A DNA stretch of 64,000 nucleotides from Sodiomyces alkalinus F11 (lineage: Eukaryota > Ascomycota > Sordariomycetes > Glomerellales > Plectosphaerellaceae): the NCBI RefSeq assembly GCF_003711515.1, contig NW_021167081.1, positions 248,001 to 312,000 on the forward strand, in the 5' to 3' direction. This document shows, in pieces, positions 1-12,356 of this stretch; the stretch's first letter is position 1; every line of letters begins with the position of its first letter. A program made the translations under genes and the position numbers. The notes beneath the pieces are model-generated. The model saw only the letters and a list, made by a program, of their open reading frames with translations. It made no database searches and was not told the DNA's origin.

Positions 1-2558
1 CTCGGCAAGTTCCATCGCTTCCTGAAGCGCCACAATGCCGAGTTTCGTGGCTACTTCGACGTCACCGCAGTAGGCTCTCCGGACAACGTGGTGTCACTGC
101 TCGATGCCGGCGCACGCCAAGTCTTCGTCACACCCGAGAACCTCCCCAAGTATGCCGAGTTCGGCAACCGAGTCGGCCCTGTCGTTGCCAACTTGGACCT
201 TTCGGCGACATCAGGGAACAGCAGCCTCCTGCTGAAAGACTTTGACCCCCAGAGTCCCGACCTCGAAGAATTCCTCAGGCAGACCCAAACCACCCAGAGG
301 CCATCCGACCTCTTCCTTAAGCCGGTACCCAGTGCTGATCTGGAACTTCTGCTCCAGGTAGCCCGCAAGTGCTCTGCCATCCCCATCCTCCCCTCCGACC
401 GTCTGACCGTCAGCAAGGAGGACACCACGAGGCTGTCTCTTCCCCAAGTCATTGTCTCGTTTTGCAAATCGGACCGCGCCGATGGCCTGATCCCCACCGT
501 CGTCTGCGACGAGTCGAACGTCGCCCTGGGCCTCGCCTACAGCAGCGAGGAAAGCATTGCCGAGGCCCTGAGGACCCAGTCGGGCGTTTACCAGAGCCGG
601 AAACGCGGCCTGTGGGTCAAGGGTGCTACCTCGGGCGACACCCAAGAGCTCATCCGCATATCCGTCGACTGCGACAATGACACCCTCAAATTCATCGTCA
701 AGCAGAAAGGTCGCTTCTGCCACCTGGAACAGGACGGCTGCTTCGGCGACTTGTCCGGCATCCCGCGCCTGGAGAGGACCCTGCAGTCAAGGAAACAGTC
801 CGCCCCCGAGGGCTCTTACACCGCACGCCTGTTCAGCGACGAGAGGTTGTTGAGGGCCAAGATCATGGAAGAGGCCGAGGAGCTCTGCGATGCCCAGACC
901 CCCGAGGAGGTCGCGTTCGAGGCCGCCGACCTGATCTATTTCGCGCTCACAAAGGCCGTCAGCGCCGGTGTCACCCTGGCCGACATCGAGAAGAATCTGG
1001 ACGCCAAGGCCTGGAAGGTCAAGAGGAGGAAGGGTGACGCGAAGGGGAAGTGGGCCGAGAAGGAGGGTATCTCTACCGGCCGGCCTGCTCCTGCTCCTGC
1101 GCCTGTCCCTGCCACTACCCCTGCTGCGCCTGCAAGCGACACTCCGCCAGGCAGAATCGTGATGCGCCGTTATGACGCCTCCCAGGCCTCCGAGGCCGAA
1201 ATCCTCGAGGCTCTGAAGCGCCCGTCGCAAAAGTCCCCCGACGCCATCCTCAACGTCATCAAGCCCATAATCGAAGACGTCCGGACCGGCGGCGACAAGG
1301 CCGTCCTGACCTACACCCACAAGTTCGAAAAGGCCACCTCGCTGACCTCGCCCGTGCTCAAGGCGCCCTTTCCCGAAGAAGCCATGCGGCTGTCGCCCGA
1401 GTCCATCAGGGCCATCGACATCTCCTTCGAGAACATCCGCAAGTTCCACGCCGCCCAAAAGGAAGACAAGCCCCTCCAGGTCGAGACCATGCCCGGCGTG
1501 GTATGCAGCCGCTTCTCCCGCCCCATCGAGCGCGTCGGCCTATACGTCCCCGGCGGCACCGCCGTGCTCCCCAGCACGGCCCTCATGCTGGGCGTGCCGG
1601 CCATGGTGGCCGGGTGCAAGAAGATTGTGCTCGCGTCGCCCCCGCGCCCCGACGGCAGCCTGACGCCCGAGATTGTCTACGTGGCCCACAAGATCGGCGC
1701 CGAGAGCATCGTCCTCGCCGGCGGCGCCCAGGCCGTCGCCGCCCTCGCCTACGGCACCGAGAACGTCACCAAGGTCGACAAGATCCTCGGCCCGGGCAAC
1801 CAGTTCGTCACCGCCGCCAAGATGCTCGTCAGCAACGACACCAACGCCGGCGTCGGCATCGACATGCCCGCCGGCCCGTCCGAGGTGCTCGTCGTCGCCG
1901 ACGCCCACGCCAACCCGGCCTTCGTCGCCTCCGACCTCCTCTCCCAGGCCGAGCACGGCGTCGATTCCCAGGTCATCCTCCTCGCCGTCGACCTGACCGA
2001 GGAGCAGCTCCGCGCGATCGAGGACGAGGTGCACGAGCAGGCCATGGCCCTGCCGCGCGTTGCTATCGTTCGCGGGTCCATCGCCCACTCCGTCACCATC
2101 TCCGTCCGCGACGTCGACGAGGCCATGCGTATCAGCAACGAGTATGCCCCGGAACATCTCATCCTGCAGGTCCAGGACGCCGAGAAGGTTGTTGATAAGG
2201 TGATGAATGCCGGTAGCGTTTTCATCGGCCAGTGGACTCCTGAGAGTGTGGGCGATTACTCTGCGGGTGTGAACCATTCTCTGCGTATGTGTTTTCTTCC
2301 TTTTTTCTTTTTTCTTTTTTTCTTTTTTTTTTTCACCCTTTTTGTTACTGACAATGGTCCACAGCAACGTACGGCTACGCAAAACAATACTCGGGCGTCA
2401 ACCTCGGGTCCTTTGTCAAGCACATCACCAGCTCCAACCTGACGGCCGAGGGCCTGAAGAATGTTGGCGAAGCCGTCATGCACCTGGCCAAGGTGGAAGA
2501 GCTGGAGGCGCACAGACGGGCCGTGGAAATTCGAGTCCAGTACATGGAAGGGAAATAG
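1..2558 (+). CDS. HIS4: Histidine biosynthesis trifunctional protein HIS4 (5'-partial)
   Basis: This enzyme carries out three steps of histidine synthesis: phosphoribosyl-AMP cyclohydrolase, phosphoribosyl-ATP pyrophosphohydrolase and histidinol dehydrogenase. The frame is open from base 1, so the start codon lies outside the window. Exons are 1-2284 and 2365-2558; the 80-bp intron 2285-2364 is mostly a pyrimidine tract and interrupts the HSLP|TYGYAKQYSG stretch of the dehydrogenase. Visible in order are the cyclohydrolase core (RGLWVKGATSGD, then KGRFCHLEQDGCFG), the MazG-like pyrophosphohydrolase (YTARLFSDERLLRAKIMEEA), a Pro/Ala-rich linker and the dehydrogenase. The last shows its IDMPAGPSEVLV signature and EYAPEHL, which carries the catalytic Glu-His. 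The three-domain order is that of fungal HIS4. Identification is secure; only the N-terminus is missing. Confidence 0.96.
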
Positions 2559-3117
2559 AATCGATACCGCATTGTTTGAGGTGTTTGGGAATGGAGGAAT
2601 GAGGAATGAGGAATGATTATAATCCAGGCGTGGATGTCGAAGGTAAAAAGGGGGTGTGTTGGTCGGGGGGCTACGGGACGGGGGGTACGGGACGGGGGAT
2701 GGGTAATTTCATCAAGATAAAGGACAACATTCTATAAGAAGCCAGTTCGATGGACGTGATATACGATGAAGAACCACTCTCGATTCAAGGACTATGGTTC
2801 AACACCCGTGTACCGTCCCCAGCCTCCAGAATACCTGCCCTCACGTATAACCGCCCAACCCAACAACACCAAGACTACTACTGCATTGCTTGCCACATCA
2901 ACACGCGTTGCAGACAGCGACTGTGAACAAAAGGGACTCTTTTTATATTACAGTAGGCCTGTAAAAAACGGTATCTCATACACTCTATCCCGTAGAACCA
3001 GCCAAAAACCACCACCTTTCGCAAAGCCCCTACACGCTTTACATCACCCCGTCTGTCCCTTCACCAACCCTCTCCAAACACATTCCCCCCCCTTTTTTCC
3101 CTTTCTGCAAGGGATTC
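2559..3117. other. Convergent intergenic region (HIS4 / MPP-beta)
   Basis: Both flanking genes end here, so this stretch should hold two 3' UTRs. A G-rich run (around 2650-2700) and C-rich low-complexity sequence near 3085-3105 are visible. No credible gene is seen. Confidence 0.7.
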
Positions 3118-5039
3118 TTAGAACTTGGGCTTCATGGTGTTCCTCAGCCGTTGGTAGTCAAACAGGGCATCGATGCTCCCCACGGCGCTGACGGCGACGT
3201 CCTGGTCCCAGAGCTTCCGGCTGGCGAACTCCATGACGTCCTTGGCGGAGATGTGGTCGATGAGGCGCTCGATCTCGGCGGGGCTGGCGTGGCGGCCGGT
3301 GGTGATGAGCTGGCGGCCGATGTCCTCGGCGACGGCGGTGGTGCCGTCGAGGGAGAGCAGGATGGAGGCCTTGAGCTGGGCCTTGGCGCGCTCGACCTCG
3401 GAGTCGCTGACGTTGGAGGAGAGGCGCATCCATTCGCGGAGGGCGAAGTGGACGAGGTCGTCGACGCGGGTGAGCTTGTCGGTGACGAGGTAGATGCCCC
3501 AGAGGCTGCAGGTGTCGTTTGTGGTTAGTTGGGGGGGGAAAAGAAAAAGAAGAAAAAAAGAAAAAAAAAAGGTTTAAAAAAAAAGGAAAACGTACCCAGT
3601 ATCGCTGTAGCTGGTGGAGAAGCTCATGAAGCTGTTGGCCAGGTCGTGCTTGTGCACAAAGCCGCTGAGCTTGCTGCCCTGGTGCGGGGCATTACCCAAA
3701 GCCTTGTCGTAGTTGCCGACGATGGCCTGGGTGACGAGGGCGGTGTAGTAGTCGTCGTCGTTCCAGCTGACGCCCTCGACGGCGATGGCGATGTTGGCGG
3801 TGGGGATCTGGTCGTCGCGGACGCGGACGTCGGAGCCGATGAAGTCGGCCTTTTGCTTGGAGAGGAGGTAGGCCTGGTTCTGGGGCCCGTGGCTGGGGAG
3901 GCCGGCGAAGTACTTCTCGGCCAGCTCGACGAGCTTGTCGTGGGGCACGCCGCCGGCGCCGACGAGGACCATGCGGTCGGCGGTGTAGTTGGTCTTGATG
4001 TAGTTGACGAGCTCGGTGCGGGTGATGTCGCGGATGTTCTGGCGCGGGCCGAGGATGGTGCGGCCGAGGGGCTGGTGCTGGAAGGCGGTGGCGTGGAGGT
4101 GGTCGAAGACGACCTCCTCCATCTGCTTCTCGACCTCCTCGGACTCGCGCAGGATGACGTCGCGCTCGCGCTCGATGGCGGCCTCCTCGAGCTTGGAGTT
4201 TTGGAGGATGTCGGCGAGGATGTCGACGCACTGCGGTACGTCCGAGTTGAAGGCCTTGGCGAAGTAGACGGTGTTCTCGCGCTGTTGTGTGTGGAGTTTC
4301 CAACAGTTAGTTTGAATGTGGCCTTTATGTACAGGGAATATGCATCGGTCATTTTGTTGGTGTCACCAACCGAAGTGTAGGCGTTCAGGTGACCACCCAT
4401 GTTCTCAATCTCGAGCTCGAGTTGCTGCTGCGTCCGGTTCGAGGTGCCCTAAATATTCATGTGTCGTCAGTGTCAAGATGCCTCCGAATATAGATATGAA
4501 GAAGGGCAAGGGGGAAAGAAATGAATAAAAAAGATGAAAGGGGAAACAGATTGAGAGAGAAAAAAAAAAGAAAAAAAAGGGCGCAACAGCGACAAGTCAC
4601 ACAGCACGGGAATCGTACCTTGAAAGCGAGATGCTCAAGGAAATGAGCAGTGCCATTGGTCTCGTCGGTCTCTGCCCTCGAGCCGGCATCAATCCACATG
4701 CCGACGGTGGAAGTCTGGGACCATGGCGAGTAGTTGGTGGCAACCTGTGAAGAAACGATTCAACGGTTAGAGACGAGATTCAACGGTCTATATGCAACCA
4801 ATTGGCCAATTGGTCTCGTTCCAAGAGAGAACCCGGCAGGACAGGAGAAGAGGAGACAAGGAAAGGGCGCTGATGGGAGATGGCCGTACAGTCAGTCCAT
4901 TCTTGAGGGTGGTGGTCTCGACTTTGCCGACGGGGCTGGCGGGCGTAGCGAGGCCTCGGGTCAGACGAGAAGTCCTGGCGAACGAGGCGCCCTTTCGCAG
5001 CCCCTGCGAGAGGTTCAAAGCAAGTCTCCGGGACGCCAT
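3118..5039 (-). CDS. MAS1: Mitochondrial processing peptidase beta subunit
   Basis: This is the catalytic subunit of the matrix protease that removes presequences from imported mitochondrial proteins. In transcript order the exons are 5039-4890, 4744-4619, 4448-4371, 4281-3596 and 3505-3118, giving 475 residues, the usual size for this family. The inverted zinc motif HxxEH is at His84-Glu87-His88 ([12 protein letters not shown]), and the acidic stretch [17 protein letters not shown] contains the expected distal zinc-binding Glu. The first 30 or so residues are Arg/Ser/Leu-rich without acidic residues, as in a mitochondrial targeting peptide. The glycine-rich segment of the alpha subunit is not seen, and HxxEH is intact, so this is beta rather than alpha. 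Introns 2 and 4 carry long pyrimidine tracts in the sense strand. The start was chosen because it gives the targeting peptide. Confidence 0.94.
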
Positions 5040-5811
5040 GGGGGGTGGGTAGATGGTGGGAGGAAGCGGGAGCGGGAGCGGAGCGGAAGGCGAATGGTGA
5101 GTTGGGTTGACGAAATCTTTCAATCTTTCGATGGAGGTTTCGGCTCGCGGCTTTGAAAGCTTTCCCTCTTTCTCTCGCTCTCTGCCAATTCTCGGTGCCG
5201 GTTTGCTGGAATGATTTTTAGTGGCCTGGGATCTCAGGCACTGGTAGGCGTTGGCAGGCATTGGTTTCTCCGAGTTGTTCCGGGTATCTCCGCCCGAGGC
5301 ATGGGCCAATCAGAGGTGGTCTGTTTCCAAGATGGAGTGAGCGATGACTCAGCTCTATGGTCTTCGCTTTAGATGCTTACATAACCAGGCAATTACGTAC
5401 TGAACCTTGTGCCTCGGCCGTTGAACTCCTTAACCAAGAGGGGTTCACCAACAACTACACCGACAAAACCCCCAGACTCCCCGTCCTCTCAGACATGCAA
5501 TGAGACCCGACACAGGTGCAGCTGACCCGCATGATTGCCCAATACCTACAGCAGACGTTACAGAGCATCAGTATGCTATGTGGTCCACTCGGTCGGTAGT
5601 GCAGGACTCCTTTTACACGAGCTGGACCGCCTCCTCTGCCTTGACACACCTAGAGAACCGTCCAACATCAGTCTCGTCCAGCTGCCCTCACAATATAAGA
5701 CAGAACTTCTCGTGAATACCTAGAACCTTCATCCATCCGTCCCAATTCCAAAAAGAAAGACAAAAAAAAAACCCCGTAACGGTTGCCGGCTCAGGTCCCC
5801 GCCAACAAAAC
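5040..5811. promoter_or_regulatory. Divergent intergenic region (MPP-beta / GH36 promoters)
   Basis: This stretch separates two divergently transcribed genes and must hold both promoters. The short A-rich run just before 5780 precedes the GH36 start. No specific binding site can be assigned. Confidence 0.6.
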
Positions 5812-8800
5812 ATGACCGGCAGCGGCTTCAACTTCGCGGACCCCTTCCAGGTTCTTCACATTCTAAAGCAGAATCCGGACCCAGACGCCGTCGAAGCAGA
5901 TATGAAAGCCATCGTACAAAGTTTCCCTCCGCTGGGTCAAGTCACTCAAGTCCAAGAAGGCCACTTATCCTTCCTTGCCGTCCTTCAAGTCCCGGCTTCG
6001 CGGGGTGAGGAGCCATGGCAAGTCGCCCTCTGGCAGTCGACCGACGGTCAAGAATGGACTGAATCTCTCCTGCATCCCACCTCGCCGGACAGTGCCCCTA
6101 AAGAACTGCAGTCCGTGGACGCATCCTCGTCTCGCTTGTACTTCTCCGTCTCCCTGGCAGCTCGGGAGTCGCTGCAATTCACCCTGAAGTTCCGTCATGG
6201 CGAGAACGAGCCGTGGAGGTGGACCCGTGATGAGCTGGGTCTGGGTGACGGTCTCGTTATCGTGCGTACCGGGCTGGCTGCTGGTCTTCCGGAAGATTTG
6301 AACGGCATCATCAAGGACTTGAATCCCGCATGGACGGTCCAACAGAAGATGAGCCAGTCGCCCGGCACGAGGTTATGGGTACTCGAGACACCTGTCCCTG
6401 CGGCCGTGGGAGATGATTCCACTTATCGTGACATCCCTATAGGCATCCCTTGGGGATCTTATCTGCGGTGGGTTCCAAAGATGCGCTCTGGCCTTGCTTT
6501 CCAATTTCTCTAATACGTTCTTGCCCCTCAGGTGGTTTGCTTTAGTCCGTCCCTGGACACCTTGGCTCGGCCCTAGACATGGCAAGAACCATTTCGAGCT
6601 TGACAGGGACGGCATATTATGTTCCTTTCTCAGCCCTCGGGGTCACCATCTCGTCTTACTGGCCATCAGCGGCGCGAACAACGTCACCTCTGTGTTCCGC
6701 AGCCAGAATACCGAGGGGCATGGGACTGTGGTGCTGCACGTAAGCTTCAAAACCCACCGAGAGACTGTGCTCCATTCGACGACCTGCATCTCAGGTGCTG
6801 ATAATGGGGACTATAGAGTCGAAATGACGGCACTGAATCTGAACCAGCCACGGTCCTCGCGGCTATCGGCGACACCTTTGAAAGCGCCAATGCTGCCGTC
6901 ATGTACCATGCCCGGACCGTCGTTCAACAGATGAAGGGTACGAAGGAAGAAACCGAGGCAGAGATTCGGTCCATTGAAAGGGACATCAAACCTGAGTGGA
7001 TGGAGAACTGGTACGACGGCCTCGGTTATTGTACGTGGGGCGTGGACACTCCTTTTTATATTTTATTTTTCTTCCATTCATTCCATCAACTGACGGCAAA
7101 CAGGCACGTGGAACGGCCTTGGGCAGAAGCTCACCGAAGAGAAAGTATTGAATGCTGTTGATACTCTCGCAGAACACAACATCAAGGTCGCCAGTCTCAT
7201 CATCGACGACAACTGGCAGTCCATCGACTACCGAGGCCCTGGCCAGTTCCAACACGCCTGGGTCGAGTTTGAAGCGGAACCCAAAGCTTTCCCCCATGGT
7301 CTCAAGGGCATGGTATCCAGCATCCGCGAGAAACACCCTCACATTCAACACATTGCCGTCTGGCACGCCCTACTCGGTACTATCTCGTCTCGTCCTCGCC
7401 TCTTTGCTACCGGTGACTTGGCTAACGCTCCCCCAGGCTACTGGGCCGGCATCTCCCCCGAGGGAAAGCTCGCCCAAACCTACAAGACCGTCGACGTCGT
7501 GCGGAAAGACGCCGAGCGCCGCCACCTCCCGCTGGGCGGCAAGATGACCGTAGTCGCCCAGGAAGACGTCGACCGGTTCTACGACGACTTCTACCGGTTC
7601 CTCGCCTCCTGCGGCGTCGACGGCGTCAAGACCGACGCCCAGTTCATGCTGGACACGTGGGTCTCGGCCGCCGCCCGCCGCGACCTCACCGCCGCCTACC
7701 TCGACGCCTGGACCATCGCCTCCCTGCGCCACTTCAGCATCAAGGCCATCTCGTGCATGTCCCAGGTGCCGCAGATCATCTTCCACGCCCAGCTCCGCCG
7801 CAACCGGCCCCCCGTCCTCTGCCGCAACTCGGACGACTTTTTCCCCGAGGTGCCCTCCTCCCACCCTTGGCATGTGTGGACCAACGCCCACAACGCCCTG
7901 CTGACGCAGCATCTCAACATCCTCCCCGACTGGGACATGTTCCAGACGGTGCATGGTTATTCTGGCTTTCATGCCGCCGCGCGCTGCGTGAGCGGCGGGC
8001 CTATCTACATCACTGACGTCCCTGGCCAGCATGATATGCATCTCATCAAGGAGATGACGGGCCTGACGCCGCGGGGCAAGACCGTTATTTTCCGGCCCAG
8101 CGTGGTCGGCAAGTCGGTTGATGTCTACAACAGCTACCACGACGATGTGTTGTTGAAAGTAGGTAGTTATCACGGTACGTCGAGTGTTTCCCTCTACTCC
8201 CCTGGAACATGCCGATGATTCACTAACATTTCTTTTTTCTTTTCTTTTCTTTCTTCTTTTTAGGCCACGCCGTAACAGGCACCCCCATCCTCGGCATCTT
8301 CAACGTCTCCTCCAGACCCCTACTCGAACTCATCCCCCTCGCCGTCTTCCCCGGCGTCCTCCCCTCCATGAGGTACACAGTACGCGCCCACTCCACCGGC
8401 CGCCTCACCCCGCCCCTCACCCCTTCTTCTTCTTCCGCCGCCCCCGGTCCCGGTCCCGGTCCCGGCTCCTCCTCCCTGGCCGTGTCCCTGGACATCCGCG
8501 GCTACGACATCTTCACCGCCTACCCGCTCACCACCCTGGTCAGGGAGGCCAAGGGCGAGGTGCTCTACGCCGCCAACCTGGGCTTGCTGGGGAAGATGGC
8601 GGGCGCAGCGGCCATCGTGAGCAGCGGCCTGGCCTTCGAGACCGACGGCCGCGTCCAGCTGCGGACGTCGCTCAAGGCGCTCGGTGTGTTGGGGGTCTAC
8701 CTCTCCGCGCTCCCCGAGCTGACCATTGCGGATGACTTCATCGCTACGATCCAGGGACGCGTGATTCCGGTGCATACCGTCTCGGTTAGCGCGGCGGATG

Positions 8801-8916
8801 CCCACGTGTTGGAGATTGACGTTGAGAAGGCGTGGAACGAGATGGCGCTCCATCCCGGGTGGAGCAACGAGGTTGAGATTACGGTGTATTTCTCGATAGA
8901 CCACGTAGAGTCCTGA
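5812..8916 (+). CDS. Raffinose synthase/Sip1-type glycoside hydrolase (GH36)
   Basis: This belongs to the GH36 branch that includes plant raffinose synthases and seed-imbibition proteins; fungal members are predicted alpha-galactosidases or transferases acting on raffinose-family sugars. Six exons are read: 5812-6467, 6532-6739, 6817-7030, 7104-7376, 7437-8174 and 8264-8916, giving 913 residues. Landmarks of the (beta/alpha)8 barrel are WYDGLGYCTWNGLG, IIDDNWQSID, VKTDAQ with the expected nucleophile near Asp517, and RNSDDFFP with the acid/base Asp at about 583-584. There is no signal peptide, so a cytosolic enzyme is expected. The fourth and fifth introns were placed from frame continuity through HALLG|YWAG and YHG|HAV. 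The acceptor of intron 2 (TATAG at 6812-6816) is the least certain junction. A Ser/Ala/Pro/Gly-rich linker lies near 8425-8475. The substrate cannot be read from sequence. Confidence 0.9.
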
Positions 8917-9219
8917 GGGGCTGTGGATACGGGCTGTCAGATGATAGAGAAATAAAGAGGATCCTAAGATGGCAAATCCACAGCCGGGCTCATGCCATCG
9001 TACGTATCTGAACTCCATGTTTCTAGCTGTTTTGAACTCTTTCCATATCTCATGTCATGTGTGTAATGTGCATGCATCTCCTTATCCCGCTCATCATGAT
9101 TGTAGCAGGTAATCTTCCAGGCTTTGTAACAAAAGGACTCTTCCCTACTCCGATCGCCGATGCTCTTTTTCCTTTCTTTTCTTTCTTTTCTTTTCTTTTG
9201 TATTCATATTGCCCTCCCT
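8917..9219. other. Convergent intergenic region (GH36 / UAP1)
   Basis: This is about 0.3 kb of 3' UTR sequence shared by two convergent genes, with a CTTTT-rich run near 9170-9200. No gene is seen. Confidence 0.6.
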
Positions 9220-10873
9220 TTATTCCCGTTCCAAAACAGCAGGAGCCGTGATTTGAGTTCCGCTGAGCTTCTCAAGACCCTCACCTCCCTGTAGAGAACC
9301 AGTTAGCCGTGACATTCCTCCGTATTAGTTGGGGCAAAAAAAAAAGAAAAAAAAGAAGAAAAAGAAGAAAAAGAAGAAAAAGAAGAAAAAGAAGAGGAGA
9401 AAAAAAAGAACATACGTAGCTGATCAGAGGAGACACCTCGATACCATCATCCTCCTTCTCAGAAGCGACGGTGGCACCGGCGGCCTGGGCCCAGCGCTTG
9501 CCCTGGGCCATAATGTCGCGCTTGCTGGTATCCGGGTCGTCCTCGCCGGTGCCGCGGGCGTTCTTGAGCGGGGAGAACTCGTCCTCGCGGCGGACCTCGA
9601 GGCAGGCAAACTTGTCGAGGGGCAGGCGGGGGAAGACGTCGAAGACGAACTGCTCGAGCTTGATGCCGTTGGGCTTCTCGGGCTTGACGGTCTCGCCGGA
9701 TGTGAGGTCGGCGGCCGGGATCTTCTTGCGGGCGACGTGGTGGGGCAGCTCGTGGGCCCACAGGGGGATGGACTCGAGGAAGCGGAGGGAGTAGTAGTGG
9801 TTGACGATGTTGGCGGCGCGGAACTTGAGCAGGTCGTGGTGGTTGGGGTCGCGGGCCTCGGCGGTGGCCTGGTCAATCTCGGAGTACTCGACGACGTCGG
9901 GGCGGCCGTTGCGCTGCAGGATGAGGCCGACCGACTCGGTGGCGTTGCGCTTGCGGACGACCTTGGTGGCGATGTCGACGTCCTTGGCGGCGGCGAAGCC
10001 CAGGAAGACCGGGTCGGCAACGCGGACGAGGCAGTTGTCGACGCAGTAGGCGTGGACGTGCTGGACGCCGCGGCGGCGCATGTCGTCCAGGACGCCGGAG
10101 ACGACGAGAGCCTGGTAGATGCCGCCGTTGCCGTCCGGGGCCACGGCGACGCGGCTGCGGGACTCGAGAAGGATCTTTCCGTCGTTGGAAATGCAGGGGA
10201 GGACGCCCTGTTCGAAGATGAAGACGTCGGCCTTGTCGAGGCCGAAGTAGTTGTTCTCCTCGAAGTATTGCTCCGTGGGGCCGCGGGTAGGGCCCGAGGT
10301 CATGACGTACCAGGGGACGACGGGCTTGGAATCCGAGGCAGCGTGGGCGGCGGCGAGCTCCTGGATTTTGCGGATACGCTCTGCCTGGATGCGGAAGAGG
10401 GACTTGTGGCTGGGCAGTCCGATGTCGTAGCAGCCCTTGGGGGCGGAGCTGCCGAGGCGGGTGCCTTGACCTCCGGCCATGAGGACCACGCCGGCCTTGT
10501 TCTGGGCGATGAGATCGAGACCAGCCTTGTACCAGGTATCTAGGTCCTCGGGCTTGGAGTCGAGGATGCTGGCGGTGGCAGATTCGGGGAGGGGTTCGAT
10601 GTCATCCTGGGCACGGTCGAGGTCGCGGGGCTTGGCCTTGGTCGGGTTCAGGGCGCGGTCGGTGATCTCGTTGATACGGGCCGGGTCGAAGCCGAGCAGC
10701 TGGTTGTAGAGGGAGGCCTGTTCTTCGGGGGAGAGCGAGTCGTAGAAGGTAAAGACATGATCTTGACCGGCGGCGGTGTACTTGGCCTTGAGGTCGGCCA
10801 CCTGTTCGGCGGTGGGTTGGGAAAGGGGTTCGGGTTTGGAGCCGATGTGGAGGGCTGACTTGATGGCGTCCAT
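9220..10873 (-). CDS. UAP1: UDP-N-acetylglucosamine pyrophosphorylase
   Basis: This enzyme makes UDP-GlcNAc from UTP and GlcNAc-1-phosphate, the precursor of chitin, N-glycans and GPI anchors (yeast QRI1). Two exons, 10873-9416 and 9288-9220, give 508 residues, the usual family size. The nucleotide-binding loop [17 protein letters not shown] starts near residue 131. Further hallmarks are [28 protein letters not shown] and the uridine/sugar-pocket region around [17 protein letters not shown]. The start is the first Met of the frame ([11 protein letters not shown]). The only intron (9289-9415) is almost wholly a (GAAAAA)-like run on the plus strand, that is a pyrimidine tract in the transcript, and it lies just before the short C-terminal exon. 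A cytosolic enzyme is expected. Confidence 0.95.
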
Positions 10874-12356
10874 GGTGGGCGAGAATGGACAGTCTGTAAT
10901 TATGTGTCGAGAGAGAAAGACGGGCGTTTGTTAGAGGGTCGGCCGGATCGGTGTCGGTGTAGGGGCTAATAACGGTGTGGTGGAGGAAAAAGGGGGTGTA
11001 AGAAGGCAGCCCAAGGCTTAAGAAGAAGAAGAAGAAGAAGAAGAGCAGGTGCTAGGTGCGTGCTATTCTTAGGCAGAGAAGGACCAATGGACTCTGTCAA
11101 TGGAGGGGGAAGTCGGGGCTCTGGTTGCTACTGCCCCTCCAAGGTCATCGAACCTACCTACAGTACCTACGTTGTACGTCGTATCGTCGAGAAGGGGCGG
11201 TGCTAAAGCTAGCTCTCTGGACCCCCCTGAACCGCCCCGCCAACTGTACAGTTGTCATACTGTGCTGAAGCTTATCTCAGCAGGCTCAGACCATCTTTTA
11301 TAGGGGGTTCGGTATGCCAAGCCACACTGTATCGTATTCGCGAGAAGGGACGAAATGCGTCGTAGTAACGAGTTCGGAGTCCAAGAAAACAGAGAAATAA
11401 AGGATTTCTCCATTTCTACTCCTAAACAAGGCGTTGTATATATCCTGCTCAGTATCGAGTACGTGGCATAAGGTAGGTAAGGTAGTTAGAATTTTCCTTT
11501 TAATTTTTCGTACATAACTGAAGGGCAACCATGATGGTGAGGAGGAATACCTGACGCAAACCAGACCAATCAGGCAGTACGTCCCTTATACCTTGGGTAC
11601 CAGGAGGAACTGCTCAGAGACCTGCACAAAGAGAGTACCTAATAGTAATTACCACGTATCTTTCCACCTAAGTTTGCTGGATTCGTGACGTCTGGGACAT
11701 CCGAAGGTACGTTGTAACAAAGGCGTCGAGACAGGTGTACGTTGTACGGATATAAGGTACCTTTTACCTTTCAGGGAGCTGGCGCGTCACTGTACGTACT
11801 CTCCTCTGCCCTGCATCTTTGGGAAGGCTTGTATCGCGGTGGTTCGTGGCTCATGGGTTCATAAGATACCTGAAGGTAGGTGTCTCTTCGTGACCGGCGA
11901 CCGACAAGCCCAAAACCCCCCCGCGGCCATCGATCACACGCCAACTCTGGGTAGCAAAAAATCCCCGTCTATCCATTCTTTCTGCCTTGTTTCGATCCTT
12001 GCCCCAACACATCTCGGATTCTACCTAATTTAATGCTTCATTCAGACTTTCTTTTCTTTCTCCGGCTTCTCGAATGCTGTCATTGTCCCGTTCTTCCACG
12101 GCTTTTATGCTTGTCTCATGACTGCGTCCATTCCCTAATACCAGGAACTACCATCTAATTACCACCTACCACCTACCATCTACCACTACGAACAGAAATC
12201 TTCGGTTCATCGGCGGCTCATCTTCCTCGAAAGAGCTACGAGCCCACGACCCGTCCTTCCTCCTTCGTTCCGTATGCGAGGGTCCTCGACGATAACCTTC
12301 GTCTGGGACGCCGCGCTACGTGCCATGCGACGATCCGCGTTGCCTGTGCCGCCGTC
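10874..12356. promoter_or_regulatory. Long divergent intergenic region (UAP1 / unknown protein promoters)
   Basis: About 1.5 kb lies between two divergent genes. It holds a (GAA)n microsatellite at about 11023-11045, several near-palindromic GTAC-rich words such as GTACGTTGTAC, and a pyrimidine-rich stretch near 12040-12110 that is probably 5' UTR of the downstream gene. No coding sequence or RNA gene is recognised. Confidence 0.55.

Noticed and set aside
2766..3191. 141-residue frame after HIS4
   Set aside because: It overlaps the MPP-beta stop, is Pro/Thr-rich from C-rich 3' UTR, and shows no domain.
3529..4380. 283-residue plus-strand frame opposite MPP-beta
   Set aside because: A shadow: it begins in a poly-Lys run over an intron and is Val/Asp/Gly-rich.
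9329..10543. 404-residue frame on the plus strand opposite UAP1
   Set aside because: It starts in a poly-Lys run made by the pyrimidine-tract intron of UAP1 and otherwise shadows the enzyme.
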